Assembly: GCF_900105945.1 (NCBI RefSeq)
Contig: NZ_FNSO01000004.1
Location: 4,898,001-4,962,000, forward strand
Direction of reading: 5' to 3'
Source: Amycolatopsis tolypomycina
Lineage (GTDB): Bacteria; Actinomycetota; Actinomycetes; Mycobacteriales; Pseudonocardiaceae
DNA length: 64,000 nt
Within the stretch, counting starts at the first letter, position 1. Each line of letters begins with the position of its first letter. Below the pieces are notes generated by a model. The model did not search any database. It saw nothing but the letters and a program-made list of their open reading frames with translations, and was not told where the DNA came from. The position numbers were made by a program, and so were the translations under genes. Positions 43,782-52,589 of this stretch are shown piece after piece.

Positions 43782-44653
43782 AGCTGGCCACGGTCCGCGT
43801 CGACGGCAGGGACCACCTCGGCGCGGTGGAGCCGGAGGAAGGCACGGTGACGATCCTGCCCGCCGCGGCCCCGACGCTCGACGACGTCGTCCGCGGCGAC
43901 CTGGTGGACCTGCGCCACGGCACGCGCGTCACGTTGGACGCGGTCGAGATCGTCGCACCGCTGCGCCGGTTCAACCGCGACATCCTGTGCACGGGCTGGA
44001 ACTACTGGGACCACTTCGAGGAATCCCGGGGCAAACGCGAGGGCCAGGACCCGGTCGACCGGCCGCAGCACCCGACGTTCTTCACCAAGGGCCCGGACAC
44101 GGTGATCGGCCCGCACGACGACATCGCGTTCGACCCGGCGATCTCGGCCAAGTGGGACTACGAAGCCGAAGTCGCGCTGATCATCGGCAAGGACGGCCGG
44201 TCCATCCCGGAAGAGCGGGCCTGGGAGCACGTGTTCGGCCTGTGCGTCGCCAACGACGTGTCCCAGCGCGACCTGCAGCGCCGCCACGGCGGCCAATGGC
44301 TCAAGGGCAAGAGCATCGACGCGACCATGCCGCTGGGCCCCTGGATCACGACGTCCGACGAGGTCGCGGACCCGTACGACCTCACTGTGCGCTGCACCCT
44401 GAACGGCGAGGTCCTGCAGGAGGCCTCCACGCGCCAGGTCGCGTTCCGCTTCGAGCGCATCATCGCCGAACTGAGCTGGGGCATGACCCTGCGGGCCGGC
44501 GACGTGATCCTCACCGGAACCCCCAGCGGGATCGGCAACGCCCGCGAACCGCAAGTGTTCCTCGCGTCCGGGGACGAGGTCGTCACCTTCGTGAGCGGTC
44601 TCGGTGAGCTTCGCAACCGGGTTGTCGCGACCGACCTCAGCGGGCAGCCGTAG
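43778..44653 (+). CDS. Fumarylacetoacetate hydrolase (FAH)-family protein
   Basis: 291 residues. The C-terminal catalytic domain shows WDYEAEVALIIG (metal-binding Glu), ANDVSQRDLQ, KSIDATMPLGPW and LTGTPSGIG. Members hydrolyse C-C bonds in diketo acids or act as oxaloacetate/4-oxalocrotonate decarboxylases or isomerases. As the last gene of the right operon it probably processes the ring-cleavage product. ATGA overlap with ridA. Confidence 0.92.
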   Translation: MKLATVRVDGRDHLGAVEPEEGTVTILPAAAPTLDDVVRGDLVDLRHGTRVTLDAVEIVAPLRRFNRDILCTGWNYWDHFEESRGKREGQDPVDRPQHPTFFTKGPDTVIGPHDDIAFDPAISAKWDYEAEVALIIGKDGRSIPEERAWEHVFGLCVANDVSQRDLQRRHGGQWLKGKSIDATMPLGPWITTSDEVADPYDLTVRCTLNGEVLQEASTRQVAFRFERIIAELSWGMTLRAGDVILTGTPSGIGNAREPQVFLASGDEVVTFVSGLGELRNRVVATDLSGQP

Positions 44654-44708
44654 CATCACCAGCGGCGATTACGGCCCCGCCTCTCGACGAACGAATGTGC
44701 AACAGTAG

Positions 44709-44742
44709 TTGACGTACGTACAGAGGTAGCTAGCGTTACCTC
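44709..44742 (+). promoter_or_regulatory. Candidate promoter and operator for the GH1 gene
   Basis: TTGACG at 44709-44714 resembles a -35 box, with TAGCGT about 16 bp on. GAGGTA at 44723-44728 and TACCTC at 44737-44742 form an inverted repeat across the putative spacer, as expected for a LacI- or TetR-type repressor site. It lies 49 bp upstream of the GH1 ATG. Confidence 0.4.
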
Positions 44743-44790
44743 GAACTCGGAAAGCTCCGATCAGTCGCCGGATGGAAAGGCACTCACCGG

Positions 44791-46038
44791 ATGTCCGACA
44801 ACCCGGGCGCACCCGCACAGGGAAAGCGCCCGCTTCGCTTCCCGGACGGCTTCCTCATCGGGGCGTCGACCGCGGGACACCAGACCGAGGGCAACAACAC
44901 CAACTCGGACTGGTGGGAGTTCGAGCACCGCCCGGGTTCCCCGGTGCACGAGCCGTCGGGAGACGCCTGCGACTCCTACCATCGCTACCCCGAGGACATC
45001 GGTCTGGCCGCGGGCTCCGGGCTGAACGCCTACCGGTTCAGCGTCGAGTGGCCGCGGCTCGAGCCGGCCGAAGGGATGTTCTCCAGGGCCGAGACGGCAC
45101 ATTACCGCCGCGTGCTTGCCGCCTGCCACGAGCACGGCATCGTGCCCGTAGTGACCTACAACCACTTCACGCTGCCACTCTGGTTGCAGCGGCGCGGCGG
45201 TTTCGCGGCCGACGATTTCCCACAGCTCTTTCAGCGCTTCTGCACCCACATCACGCGGACTCTGGGCGATCTCATCGGCTGGGCGGTCACGATCAACGAA
45301 CCGGAGGGAGCCGGTGATGCCGGATACGTCCTCGGCATCCACCCACCCGGCATCGTGGGCGACCGCGAGCTAGCTCACCGCGTCGCGGACAACGTGCTGA
45401 CCGCCCACCACTTGGGAGTCAAGGCCATTCACGACCACGGTTCGATGCCGGTGGGAGTCTCCCTCGCCCTTCAGGACATGCAGTACGAAGACGGCGCGAC
45501 ACCCGGCAAAACCGAGTGGGAGCTCAACGCACTGATCAGCGAACGGTACATCGAAGCCGCCCAGGAGGACGACTTCGTCGGGCTGCAGACCTACACGCGC
45601 ATCCGGTTCGGCCCCGAAGGGGAACGCGGACCGGGCCTGCACCCCGAGAGCAAGAACGGCCTTGCGGAAACCGACGACACGACGCAAGTCGGCTGGGAGT
45701 TCTACCCCGAAGCTCTCGACGGGGACGATCCGGCGGGTTCACCGAGTCAGCGGCGGCAAGCCGATCCTGCTCACCGAGAACGGCATCGCCACCACCCACG
45801 ATCCGAAACGGGTGGCGTTCATGGACCGGGCGCTGCGCGCCGTGCACACGTGCCTGGCAGACGGTATCGACGTGCGCGGCTACCTCCACTGGTCACTTCT
45901 CGACAACTACGAGTGGTCAGGCGGATTCGAGCCGACCTTCGGTCTCGTCGCGGTCGACCGTCAGACCTTCGCTCGCCGGCCGAAGGAGAGCGCGTATTGG
46001 CTCGGAGACGTCGCACGTTCCCGATGCCTGCCGGCTGA
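44791..46038 (+). pseudogene. GH1 family beta-glucosidase, frameshifted
   Basis: The first 310 residues follow the GH1 fold with the acid/base motif TINEPEG; the nucleophile motif LLTENG and the C-terminal DNYEWSGGFEPTFGL occur in another frame. Removing one G from GGGG at 45721-45724 reconnects them as LDGTIRRVHRV. The second frame then has no stop at the usual GH1 end and reads on to 46441, so the C-terminus may be damaged too. The intact enzyme would hydrolyse beta-glucosides. No sugar transporter gene is adjacent. A consensus error is possible. Confidence 0.85.
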
Positions 46039-46600
46039 GCCGGTGACGTGGCCCCCGCGGCGTAGGCGATCGGACAGGTCGTCAGCGCGGCGGCCACGGC
46101 TGGTTCTGTCTGCTCGAAGTGGGGCCGCGTTTCTTCGTCGGAGACGGCCTCGGGTCCAATGTGGACCACTGCTCGCCAAGAGCACCCAATGTATCGATGG
46201 CGTGGGCGACGTCTGCGGACGTCCACGGGAACGGATCCTGGTTGCCCCCCCCCCACATCGTCACGCTGCTGGCCTACGTCGTCCTGCTCTCCGGCGTCCT
46301 GCTCAACTTCCTGCCGCATTCCTGAAAGGACTTCCGATGACCGAGCAAAGCAGGGGACCAAGAAACGAGCCCGGCGTCTCATGCTTTCCAGTCACCTGGC
46401 TGGAAAGCCGTAGCCACCAGGCCGATGCGGATCTCGCGTAGGACCGGATACGGCGGAATCGCCACGACTGAGAAGACGCTGAGACCTGCGCACGGGCTCC
46501 TACCTTCGTCGAGTACCACCACCCGCACCGGCCGATAAAGTTCGACTTACCCGCGCTCCCCGAGCCGGGATTCGCCGAAACACCGTCCGCGACAGCCCTT
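46039..46600. other. Gene-poor stretch with short decayed reading frames and a C10 tract
   Basis: No convincing gene. A plus-strand frame after the C10 run at 46245-46254 encodes a hydrophobic helix (HIVTLLAYVVLLSGVLLNFL) and stops at 46325, like the end of a lost membrane protein. AAAGGA then precedes an ATG at 46337 that opens only a 34-codon frame. I treat both as remnants. Confidence 0.4.
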
Positions 46601-46827
46601 ATTTTTCTCCCCGTGATCGCGAGCAGCGCCGCCGAGGGCGCCTTCCGCCGTGCCCCGAGCAAGGCGGCCGCGCCGGCGTTCCACCACGCCTCTTCGGTCC
46701 CGGCCGTCAGCACGACACCCAGCGTGACGCAGATCCCGGTGACCGCCGCATCGACGATCAGCTCCCGGCTGCGTCCGCCGAGACCGTGCCACCGGGCCCC
46801 GAACCACTCGACAACGGAACTGTCCAC
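46601..46827 (-). pseudogene. N-terminal fragment of a sensor histidine kinase-like membrane protein
   Basis: From a GTG at 46827 one frame reads RSRELIVDAAVTGICVTLG, then a second hydrophobic stretch and LLGARRKAPSAALLAI. This is the pattern of the membrane domain of actinobacterial NarL-linked histidine kinases. Nothing resembling a kinase domain follows, so the gene is truncated. Confidence 0.4.
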
Positions 46828-46888
46828 GGCCACCAGTTTGACACCCTGCCGGAAGTCCGAAACCCGCGAGGTACTCGCTTGACACCAT

Positions 46889-49744
46889 TCAGGCGTGGGC
46901 GGGGTCGTCCGGACGAGACAGGGAGGTGCGGACGCCCTTGCGGTCCGTGCCCAGCTTCGCCAGGATTCGAGCCACGTGTTTCTCGACCGTGCGGGGCGAG
47001 AGGAACAGGGTCTCGGCGATGTCGGAGTTGGTGGCACTGCGGCTGAGGAGTTCGGCGACCTCCAGCTCGCGGGGTGACAGCTCGTCGCCGTACCCCCGGC
47101 GTCCGCGCCGGCCTGATTCCTCGACCCCCAGCGCACGCAGAGTGTGCTGGCAGCGCAAGGCATCCGCGATCGCGCCGAGTCCGGTGTGGACACGTGCGGC
47201 GTCGGTGAGATGCGTGGCCGCGTCCTCGGGGCAGGAGGGCGCCAAGGCGTTCGCGAGGTGTTCCGCGGCCTGTGCCGCGTGGTAGGGCCTGCCGATGTCC
47301 TGCCATGTGGCGCGGGCCGCGGCGAAGTGCTCGGCGGCGGTGGCCGGTGCGCTGTCCCGCACGAGCAGTCCGGTGGCGAGCTCGAGTTCGGCCGTGGCAG
47401 CGGGAGCGTCCCGGCCCCGTACACCGCGTGCGGCATCGGCCACGAGCCGCTCGGCTTCCTCGCGGTGTCCATCGGCCAGTGCGGCTTCGACCGCGACCGA
47501 GACCAGGCCCGTGGTTCGCGTCCAGCTGCCGAGCCGGCGCAGCATGGTCACCGCTGGTTCGGCGCTCGCCCATGCCGCCCGCGGGTCCTTCTGTGCGAGT
47601 CGCACCGCGGTGAGGCCGGCGGCGATGCTCATGCTCACGTCCGCCTCGGACGTCTCACGTCCACGCCCGGCGGCGGCGAAGTGCTCAAGCGCCTGGGAGT
47701 GTCTGCCCTGGGCGAGCGCGAGATGTCCCCGATACAGGACGCGGTCGAGGTCGGCCTGCCGGACGTCGGGGTAGGCCCGGCACAGCACGTCGTACTGCTC
47801 GTCCAGACCGGCCCAGCGACCCGCCAGCCAGTCCGCGCGCAGCAGCCTGACCCGAGTGAGGCACTCGAGCGGGGCGTTCTCCGTGCGGGCGGCCAGCTCC
47901 TGGCTCTCCAGCATCAGGGCGCGGGCGCGCCGGTCGTGGCCGAGCTGGAGGGCCGCCTCGCTGAGGTTGTACAGCGCTTGGCACATCCGACGCAGCACGG
48001 GCTCGGCCGCGTCCCGGCGCGGCAGCCCGTCCACCAGCGGCCACACGGCCGGATCGCCGGCCCTGGCCATCAGCATGAGCCGGGTGACCTGGACGTCTGT
48101 CCGGGCCAGCTCATCAGTGCTGTCACACACGGCTTGCTCGGCCCGGTCGAGCCACTCCCACGCGTGCGCGGCGGCACCGTCGTACTCGTTCAGTGCCAGC
48201 GCGATCATGGCTCTGGCCGCTTTGTGCGGGAGCGTGCCCAGCTCGTCGACGGCGCGTTCGAGCTCGCAAAAACCCGCCGGGTCGCCCGCAAGGTTGAGCA
48301 TGATCAGCCCCAGACCGAGGCGGATCTCGCCGCGGACCTCCTCCGGCAGCCGGTAGTCGGCGAGCACGGCGGTGAGCACGGAGGCGGTCGCGGCGTAGTC
48401 GACGCCGGCACTGGCAATCCTGGCGAGCCCGAGCGCGGCCCTGGACCGCCGGTCGGCGCCGATGTCCTGCCGGTTCAGGATCTGGCGCAGGAGGGTGGCG
48501 GTGGTGCCGGTGTCACCGAGCGCCACGGCCTGGTCGGCCGCTTGTTCCACGCGCACGAGCCAGGTTTCGTGGTCACCCGCGGCGAGCGTGTGGTGCGCGA
48601 CCTGCACCAGCGGTGCCGGATCGTGGGTCTCGAACACCTCGACGGCCCGCCGGTGCAGGCGGATGCGACGCGGGCCGGGGATGTGCCGGTAGGCGACCTG
48701 CTGCGCCAGCACGTGCCGGAAGCCGTATCGGCCCGTGCCGACCTCCCTCAGCACGGCGGCGTCCAGTACGTCGATGATGCCCTGAGCGCCCTGCTCGGGA
48801 TCCAGCCCGGCGATCTCCGCCAGCAGGGCTTCGGTGGCGGGGACGGCGAGCACGGCCGCCGCGTCGACCACCGCCGCCCCGGCCGGTGACAGGGCGACGA
48901 GCCGCTCGGTGATCGCCGCGCGCAGTCCTAGTGGCACGTCGGCGTGCTCCAGCGCGGCGGCGTCCTGGCGCGCCTGGTGGCGGAAGGTCAGCAGATCTTC
49001 CTCGGCGACCAGCGGCAACCCCTCGCTGCGGCGGTGCAGCACAGCGCAAAGCTCCGGTGTGGCCCTGGCACCCAGCACGGCCCCGGCCAGCTCGGCGACG
49101 TCGTTCTCGGTCAGCGGCGCCAGCCGGATCACCGTGGGGCGGCAGGCGCCACCGAGCACACAGGACCGCTCCTCGGCGCGCCAGGTCAGCACCAGGGCGA
49201 GGTGGTCGGGTAGGTCGCGGGCGAGCATCACGAGCAGCTCGCGGGTGGCGTCGTCGACCCAGTGCAGGTCCTCGACGACCACAATCACCCGGCCGAGCGA
49301 GGCGAGCACCGACCGCACGGCCTGGATCAGCTGGTGCCGGGCGACGCCCGGATCGTCCGGTGTCGACGGTGCGGGCGGCAGCAGGCCGGCGAGGTCCGGG
49401 AGCAGCGGTGCCAGCGCACCGGCTGTGGGCGGCAGCTCGGCACCCGGCAGCCAGGGGCCGACCTTGCGCAGCGCCTCCACCACGGGCCCGTAGGGCAACG
49501 GCTCGCGCAGCGGGTGGCAGAAGCCGGTCACCACCCGCCACCCCTCCCGCCCCAGGATCGTGGTGGCCTCACGCACCAGCCGGGACTTACCCATGCCGGC
49601 ATCGCCTTCGACCACGACCACGGCCGGCGCGCGCCGGACGGCGTCGACCAGCTGCCCCAGTTCGTGACGGCGGCCGACGAATGCGAAACCCCGGCCAAAT
49701 CCGGCATTCCGATCCACCGTGTCACCGCCCTCCCGCATACCCAT
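46889..49744 (-). CDS. Large LuxR-family ATP-binding transcriptional regulator (LAL/MalT type)
   Basis: 951 residues. An N-terminal AAA/STAND ATPase has Walker A EGDAGMGKSRL at about 46-56 and Walker B VIVVVEDLHWVDD; a long helical TPR-like region follows; the C-terminal LuxR domain has LSPRELEVAELLSRSATNSD and SPRTVEKHVARIL. LAL regulators are usually pathway-specific activators that hydrolyse ATP on inducer binding. It is divergent from the toxin gene about 0.9 kb away. An imperfect repeat of its upstream sequence also lies upstream of the toxin gene, so it is the prime candidate to control that gene. The start may lie slightly downstream of 49744. Confidence 0.93.
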   Translation of the reverse strand: MGMREGGDTVDRNAGFGRGFAFVGRRHELGQLVDAVRRAPAVVVVEGDAGMGKSRLVREATTILGREGWRVVTGFCHPLREPLPYGPVVEALRKVGPWLPGAELPPTAGALAPLLPDLAGLLPPAPSTPDDPGVARHQLIQAVRSVLASLGRVIVVVEDLHWVDDATRELLVMLARDLPDHLALVLTWRAEERSCVLGGACRPTVIRLAPLTENDVAELAGAVLGARATPELCAVLHRRSEGLPLVAEEDLLTFRHQARQDAAALEHADVPLGLRAAITERLVALSPAGAAVVDAAAVLAVPATEALLAEIAGLDPEQGAQGIIDVLDAAVLREVGTGRYGFRHVLAQQVAYRHIPGPRRIRLHRRAVEVFETHDPAPLVQVAHHTLAAGDHETWLVRVEQAADQAVALGDTGTTATLLRQILNRQDIGADRRSRAALGLARIASAGVDYAATASVLTAVLADYRLPEEVRGEIRLGLGLIMLNLAGDPAGFCELERAVDELGTLPHKAARAMIALALNEYDGAAAHAWEWLDRAEQAVCDSTDELARTDVQVTRLMLMARAGDPAVWPLVDGLPRRDAAEPVLRRMCQALYNLSEAALQLGHDRRARALMLESQELAARTENAPLECLTRVRLLRADWLAGRWAGLDEQYDVLCRAYPDVRQADLDRVLYRGHLALAQGRHSQALEHFAAAGRGRETSEADVSMSIAAGLTAVRLAQKDPRAAWASAEPAVTMLRRLGSWTRTTGLVSVAVEAALADGHREEAERLVADAARGVRGRDAPAATAELELATGLLVRDSAPATAAEHFAAARATWQDIGRPYHAAQAAEHLANALAPSCPEDAATHLTDAARVHTGLGAIADALRCQHTLRALGVEESGRRGRRGYGDELSPRELEVAELLSRSATNSDIAETLFLSPRTVEKHVARILAKLGTDRKGVRTSLSRPDDPAHA

Positions 49745-49756
49745 CTTTTGCGCATA

Positions 49757-49833
49757 CTACCCACTCAAATCCGTTTCCCATTGCCTTCGGCCTGCGCATG
49801 ACCCGCATCGTCTGGATCGTTCCAGAGGCCGAC
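49757..49833. repeat. Imperfect direct repeat, copy A (upstream of the LuxR gene)
   Basis: Starts CTACCCACTCAAATCCGT, then CCCATTG, an interrupted CGCATCGTC and TTCCAGAGGCCGAC. The same blocks in the same order form copy B at 50533-50630. It begins 12 bp beyond the LuxR start codon. Confidence 0.75.
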
Positions 49834-49900
49834 GGCGCTTGCTGCCTCATAGGAGCACCACCAGGCCCGGGCGGTGCGGACCGGGCGCGGCGCACCTGCA

Positions 49901-50000
49901 CTACACGCCCGCAGCCACGCCGCGAGCCGTGTCGTAGATCCAGGTCCGGAAGTCCGGCCAACTGGTGTAGACGGTCGGCGAGACTTCAGGTACTCGTCGG
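49901..50000 (-). pseudogene. C-terminal remnant of a trypsin-like serine protease
   Basis: A minus-strand frame ending at TAG 49901-49903 reads SPTVYTSWPDFRTWIYDTA, the hallmark end of chymotrypsin-fold proteases (VYTxVxxFxxWI). The rest of the gene, including the catalytic triad, is absent. Confidence 0.55.
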
Positions 50001-50096
50001 CAGCAAGGTGGCGAGCTACCTTGGCCGGAAGCCGGAGGACACGGCGACGGAGACGATTCACCCTGCCCCGCGCAGGCAGGTCCGGAGTCGGACGGA

Positions 50097-50362
50097 AACC
50101 CGCGCTCGTCCGGCCCCGTACGGAGCCATCAACGACACGGTACGCGGCGTCGTGGACCGGCCGGCGGCAATGCGGAGTGTGGACACCCTCGGCTGGAGGA
50201 TCCGCGACAGTGGGAAGTGGCCCAATCCGTCCCTGATCGGGTCAAAACCCGGCGACATCGTGCTCATGCACGGCATCCGCCCCCACGACGGTCGCGGCCG
50301 CACCGAAATCCTCAATGGACTGAAAGAGGCCGGATACGACTTGTCACCGTCGGTGAGCTGTG
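50097..50362 (+). pseudogene. Polysaccharide deacetylase (NodB) C-terminal remnant
   Basis: One frame contains RPAPYG (NodB motif 3), SVDTLGWRIRD, the KPGDIVLMHGI strand and EILNGLKEAGYDL, in the correct order for the second half of a NodB domain. Motifs 1 and 2 (TFDDG, H-x-H) and any start are missing, and the His of the usual LMHD motif is followed by Gly. The fragment lies between the LuxR and toxin genes. Confidence 0.6.
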
Positions 50363-50532
50363 ACCTGGTGCGCTGGTGCTCGGCTGAGCAGCGGCATGCG
50401 GGAGTTCTCGACGAGGAACTGCCGGTCGGCCTCCGCATCACCGTCCTTTGCGGGCACCCTGCCCCCGGTCGGTCACGTGCAGTAATCGGGGCTGGGCAGG
50501 CGTCATCGGTTCTGCCCATCTATTGGGCGCAG

Positions 50533-50630
50533 CTACCCACTGAAATGCGTCCCCATTGTTTCGACCTGCCCAGGCTCGCATCGTCAATGCCGTCCACAAG
50601 CGTCAGTCCCGGACGCTTCCAGAGGCAGAC
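50533..50630. repeat. Imperfect direct repeat, copy B (upstream of the toxin gene)
   Basis: CTACCCACTGAAATGCGT, then CCCATTG, TCGCATCGTC and TTCCAGAGGCAGAC. It aligns with copy A over about 55 bp with few mismatches, then has about 30 extra bases before the last block. It ends 41 bp upstream of the toxin ATG, in promoter and leader position. Confidence 0.75.
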
Positions 50631-50671
50631 ATCGGTCTCTGGTCCCAAACAGCTGGAGAGTTCGGAGAACC

Positions 50672-51712
50672 ATGTCCCACCCCGACGTCACGACGGCCGC
50701 CGAACCGGCGGTCACCTCCGTCAAGAAGCCCGCGCCCGCGAGGGCGTTCCGCAGGCTCCTCCCCACGACGTTCCTGGCGGCGACGCTCGCCGTAGCGACC
50801 CTCGTCTCCGAGGTCCACATCCCGGCCACACCCACGGTGCAGGCCGGCGGTGTCCCCGGTAGCAGCCAGAGCAGCCCGAGCATCAAGCTGGTCCAGGACC
50901 AGACCCCGATCTTCTGGTGGAACGGAAGCCGGTGGGACTACTTCGGCTTCATCAACGCGATCCGTCGTTCCATGAACGTCTACAACAACTATGTGCCGGG
51001 TTCCAGCAACACCATCGATCACACCGACCCGTGGAACCGCAGCGGCTCCTTGGACGTCGTCGTCGGGTCCCGGAACGGCCATCAGGTTCGCATCCGGCTG
51101 CGCCGCTCCGACATGTACGTCCTCGGCTGGTTCGACCGGAATGGCACGTACCAGTACCTCGGGAACTGGACCGAAGCCAACGGCCCGGGCGGCAGCAACA
51201 TCCACCAGGCCCTGGACACGCCGTCCTACGACGGAATCGAACGGATGGCGAACCTCGGCAACCCCGGCCAGTGGCGCTCGCGCTACACAGCGCGGTTCAA
51301 CCAGGACGTCGTCAGCGCTTCCGCGGACAACCTCTGGAACGCCGATTTCAACCACCCGGAACTCATCGGGCAGGCGCTGCTCGTGCTGGTGCAGTTCATC
51401 TCGGAAGCCACGCGGTTCCGTGGCATCTCGGACACGATCGGCTGGGGCGGGTTCGCCGACCGGTCGGCGGACAACTGGCAGTTCAACACCAACATCCCGT
51501 CGCAGCTCGTCGACATGGAGAACAACTGGGGGCAGCTGAGTGAGCGCTTCGACTGGATGCTGGAGAACAACGCGCAGGACAGCCCTGGCAACGCGTTCAC
51601 CGGGTTCTGGCGGAACCCGGACGGCTCCATCGCCAGCCGGCTCCTGATCACCATGGCCGACTACGGGCTGGTGTTCAACCTCGTCAAGGGCTTCCCCGGT
51701 CGCCGGCAGTGA
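50672..51712 (+). CDS. Secreted ribosome-inactivating protein (rRNA N-glycosylase, ricin A/Shiga-type fold)
   Basis: 346 residues. A basic N-terminus and hydrophobic stretch (LLPTTFLAATLAVATLV) form a signal peptide with likely cleavage after VQA near residue 58. Residues about 72-335 are a RIP domain. All five residues of the ricin A active site have counterparts: Y149 in DMYVLGW, Y186 in SYDGIERM, E245 and R248 in ISEATRF, and W286 in NNWGQL. RIPs depurinate the sarcin-ricin loop adenine of large-subunit rRNA and stop translation. No B-chain or lectin domain and no immunity gene are adjacent. A strong hairpin terminator follows. Secretion would keep it off the producer ribosomes. Its target organism is unknown. 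Confidence 0.95.
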   Translation: MSHPDVTTAAEPAVTSVKKPAPARAFRRLLPTTFLAATLAVATLVSEVHIPATPTVQAGGVPGSSQSSPSIKLVQDQTPIFWWNGSRWDYFGFINAIRRSMNVYNNYVPGSSNTIDHTDPWNRSGSLDVVVGSRNGHQVRIRLRRSDMYVLGWFDRNGTYQYLGNWTEANGPGGSNIHQALDTPSYDGIERMANLGNPGQWRSRYTARFNQDVVSASADNLWNADFNHPELIGQALLVLVQFISEATRFRGISDTIGWGGFADRSADNWQFNTNIPSQLVDMENNWGQLSERFDWMLENNAQDSPGNAFTGFWRNPDGSIASRLLITMADYGLVFNLVKGFPGRRQ

Positions 51713-51721
51713 CAACGAACA

Positions 51722-51753
51722 GATCTCCCCAGGGGGCCTGCCCTGGGGAGATC
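51722..51753 (+). terminator. Hairpin terminator after the toxin gene
   Basis: A perfect 13-bp stem (GATCTCCCCAGGG with its complement) and a 6-base loop start 10 bases after the TGA. There is no U-tract, as is usual in high-GC actinobacteria. Confidence 0.8.
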
Positions 51754-51759
51754 CGTCGT

Positions 51760-52277
51760 GCCCACCGGGTCAGCCGAAGATCGGCCAAGCCGAGCATTCC
51801 CACCCGCGAGTGACCCTGACAGTCGTCCGACGACCACGACATCCGGGGTGGGCGCGATCGTGGAGCACGGGACGACCGCCCGGCCTCACGGTGACAAGAG
51901 CGCACTGTGACGAGCGCAGCGGGAATCTCGCGCGGTCCGCCTGCTCCCTTCACCGCATCACCTTGATCAGCAGCCGGACGACAGCGAGGGAAGTGACCCG
52001 GTGCCCGCCGGGTGGAAGCGCGGCGGGCACCGGGTGTGGGTCACGGGCGGATGAGGTCGGCCCTGTCGTCCCACCAATCGTCCATGGGGCAATGATGACC
52101 ATAGCGCCGCACGGCGGCTGTACGCCAGCCGGCACACGCCGGCGTCCGCCGAGGGTTGCCGAGCCGCACCGAAATCCGACACTACATATGCGTACATTGA
52201 TCGCGAACGACGACGGGGCATCGGCTCGACACGCGAAACATGGTCCGAAGTGGACACCAGCCGGATCGGAATCGTAG
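51760..52277. other. Gene-free stretch
   Basis: I find no supportable gene here; open frames have no recognisable motifs or ribosome-binding sites. It contains the strong hairpin at 51997-52034. Some AT-richer sequence at 52180-52215 could be promoter DNA of a lost gene. Confidence 0.5.
51997..52034. terminator. Strong hairpin in the gene-free region
   Basis: Perfect 14-bp arms (CCCGGTGCCCGCCG and complement) around a 10-base loop, with GTGA/TCAC extending the pairing outside after a bulge. It looks like an orphan terminator for a gene that is no longer present. Confidence 0.5.
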
Positions 52278-52370
52278 CCCTGGTTCCTCGGCGACTACTA
52301 CGCACCCCGCGCCGCGGCGTTCGAGAAGCGGTTCGCGCTCTGCGTCGCCTGGGGCGTCAACCCGGTCGAT
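52278..52370 (+). pseudogene. Fragment of an alpha/beta hydrolase (FrsA/DUF1100-like)
   Basis: The frame reads GDYYAPRAAAFEKRF and then CVAWGVNP, matching the region just after the nucleophile elbow in esterases of this group (GGYYAPR...AFEKR...CVAWG). The nucleophile itself and both ends of the gene are gone, and the frame soon stops resembling any protein. Confidence 0.5.
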
Positions 52371-52589
52371 CAGCGCATGCCCGCGCTCGGAGGCATGGGC
52401 CAGGAACGTGTCGATCTGGCAGTTTCTCGATCCGCTTGCCTGCGGCCTGGCCGAAGAACACCGGCAACACCAGCAGGTCGTGGATCTCGGCCCGACCACA
52501 CCCCGCGTCGCCTGATGTCCAGGCGCAGCGGCAAACGACACCAACTGTGCCTGCGCCGTACCCGAAAGCGCTGCGCGGACAACTTCGCG

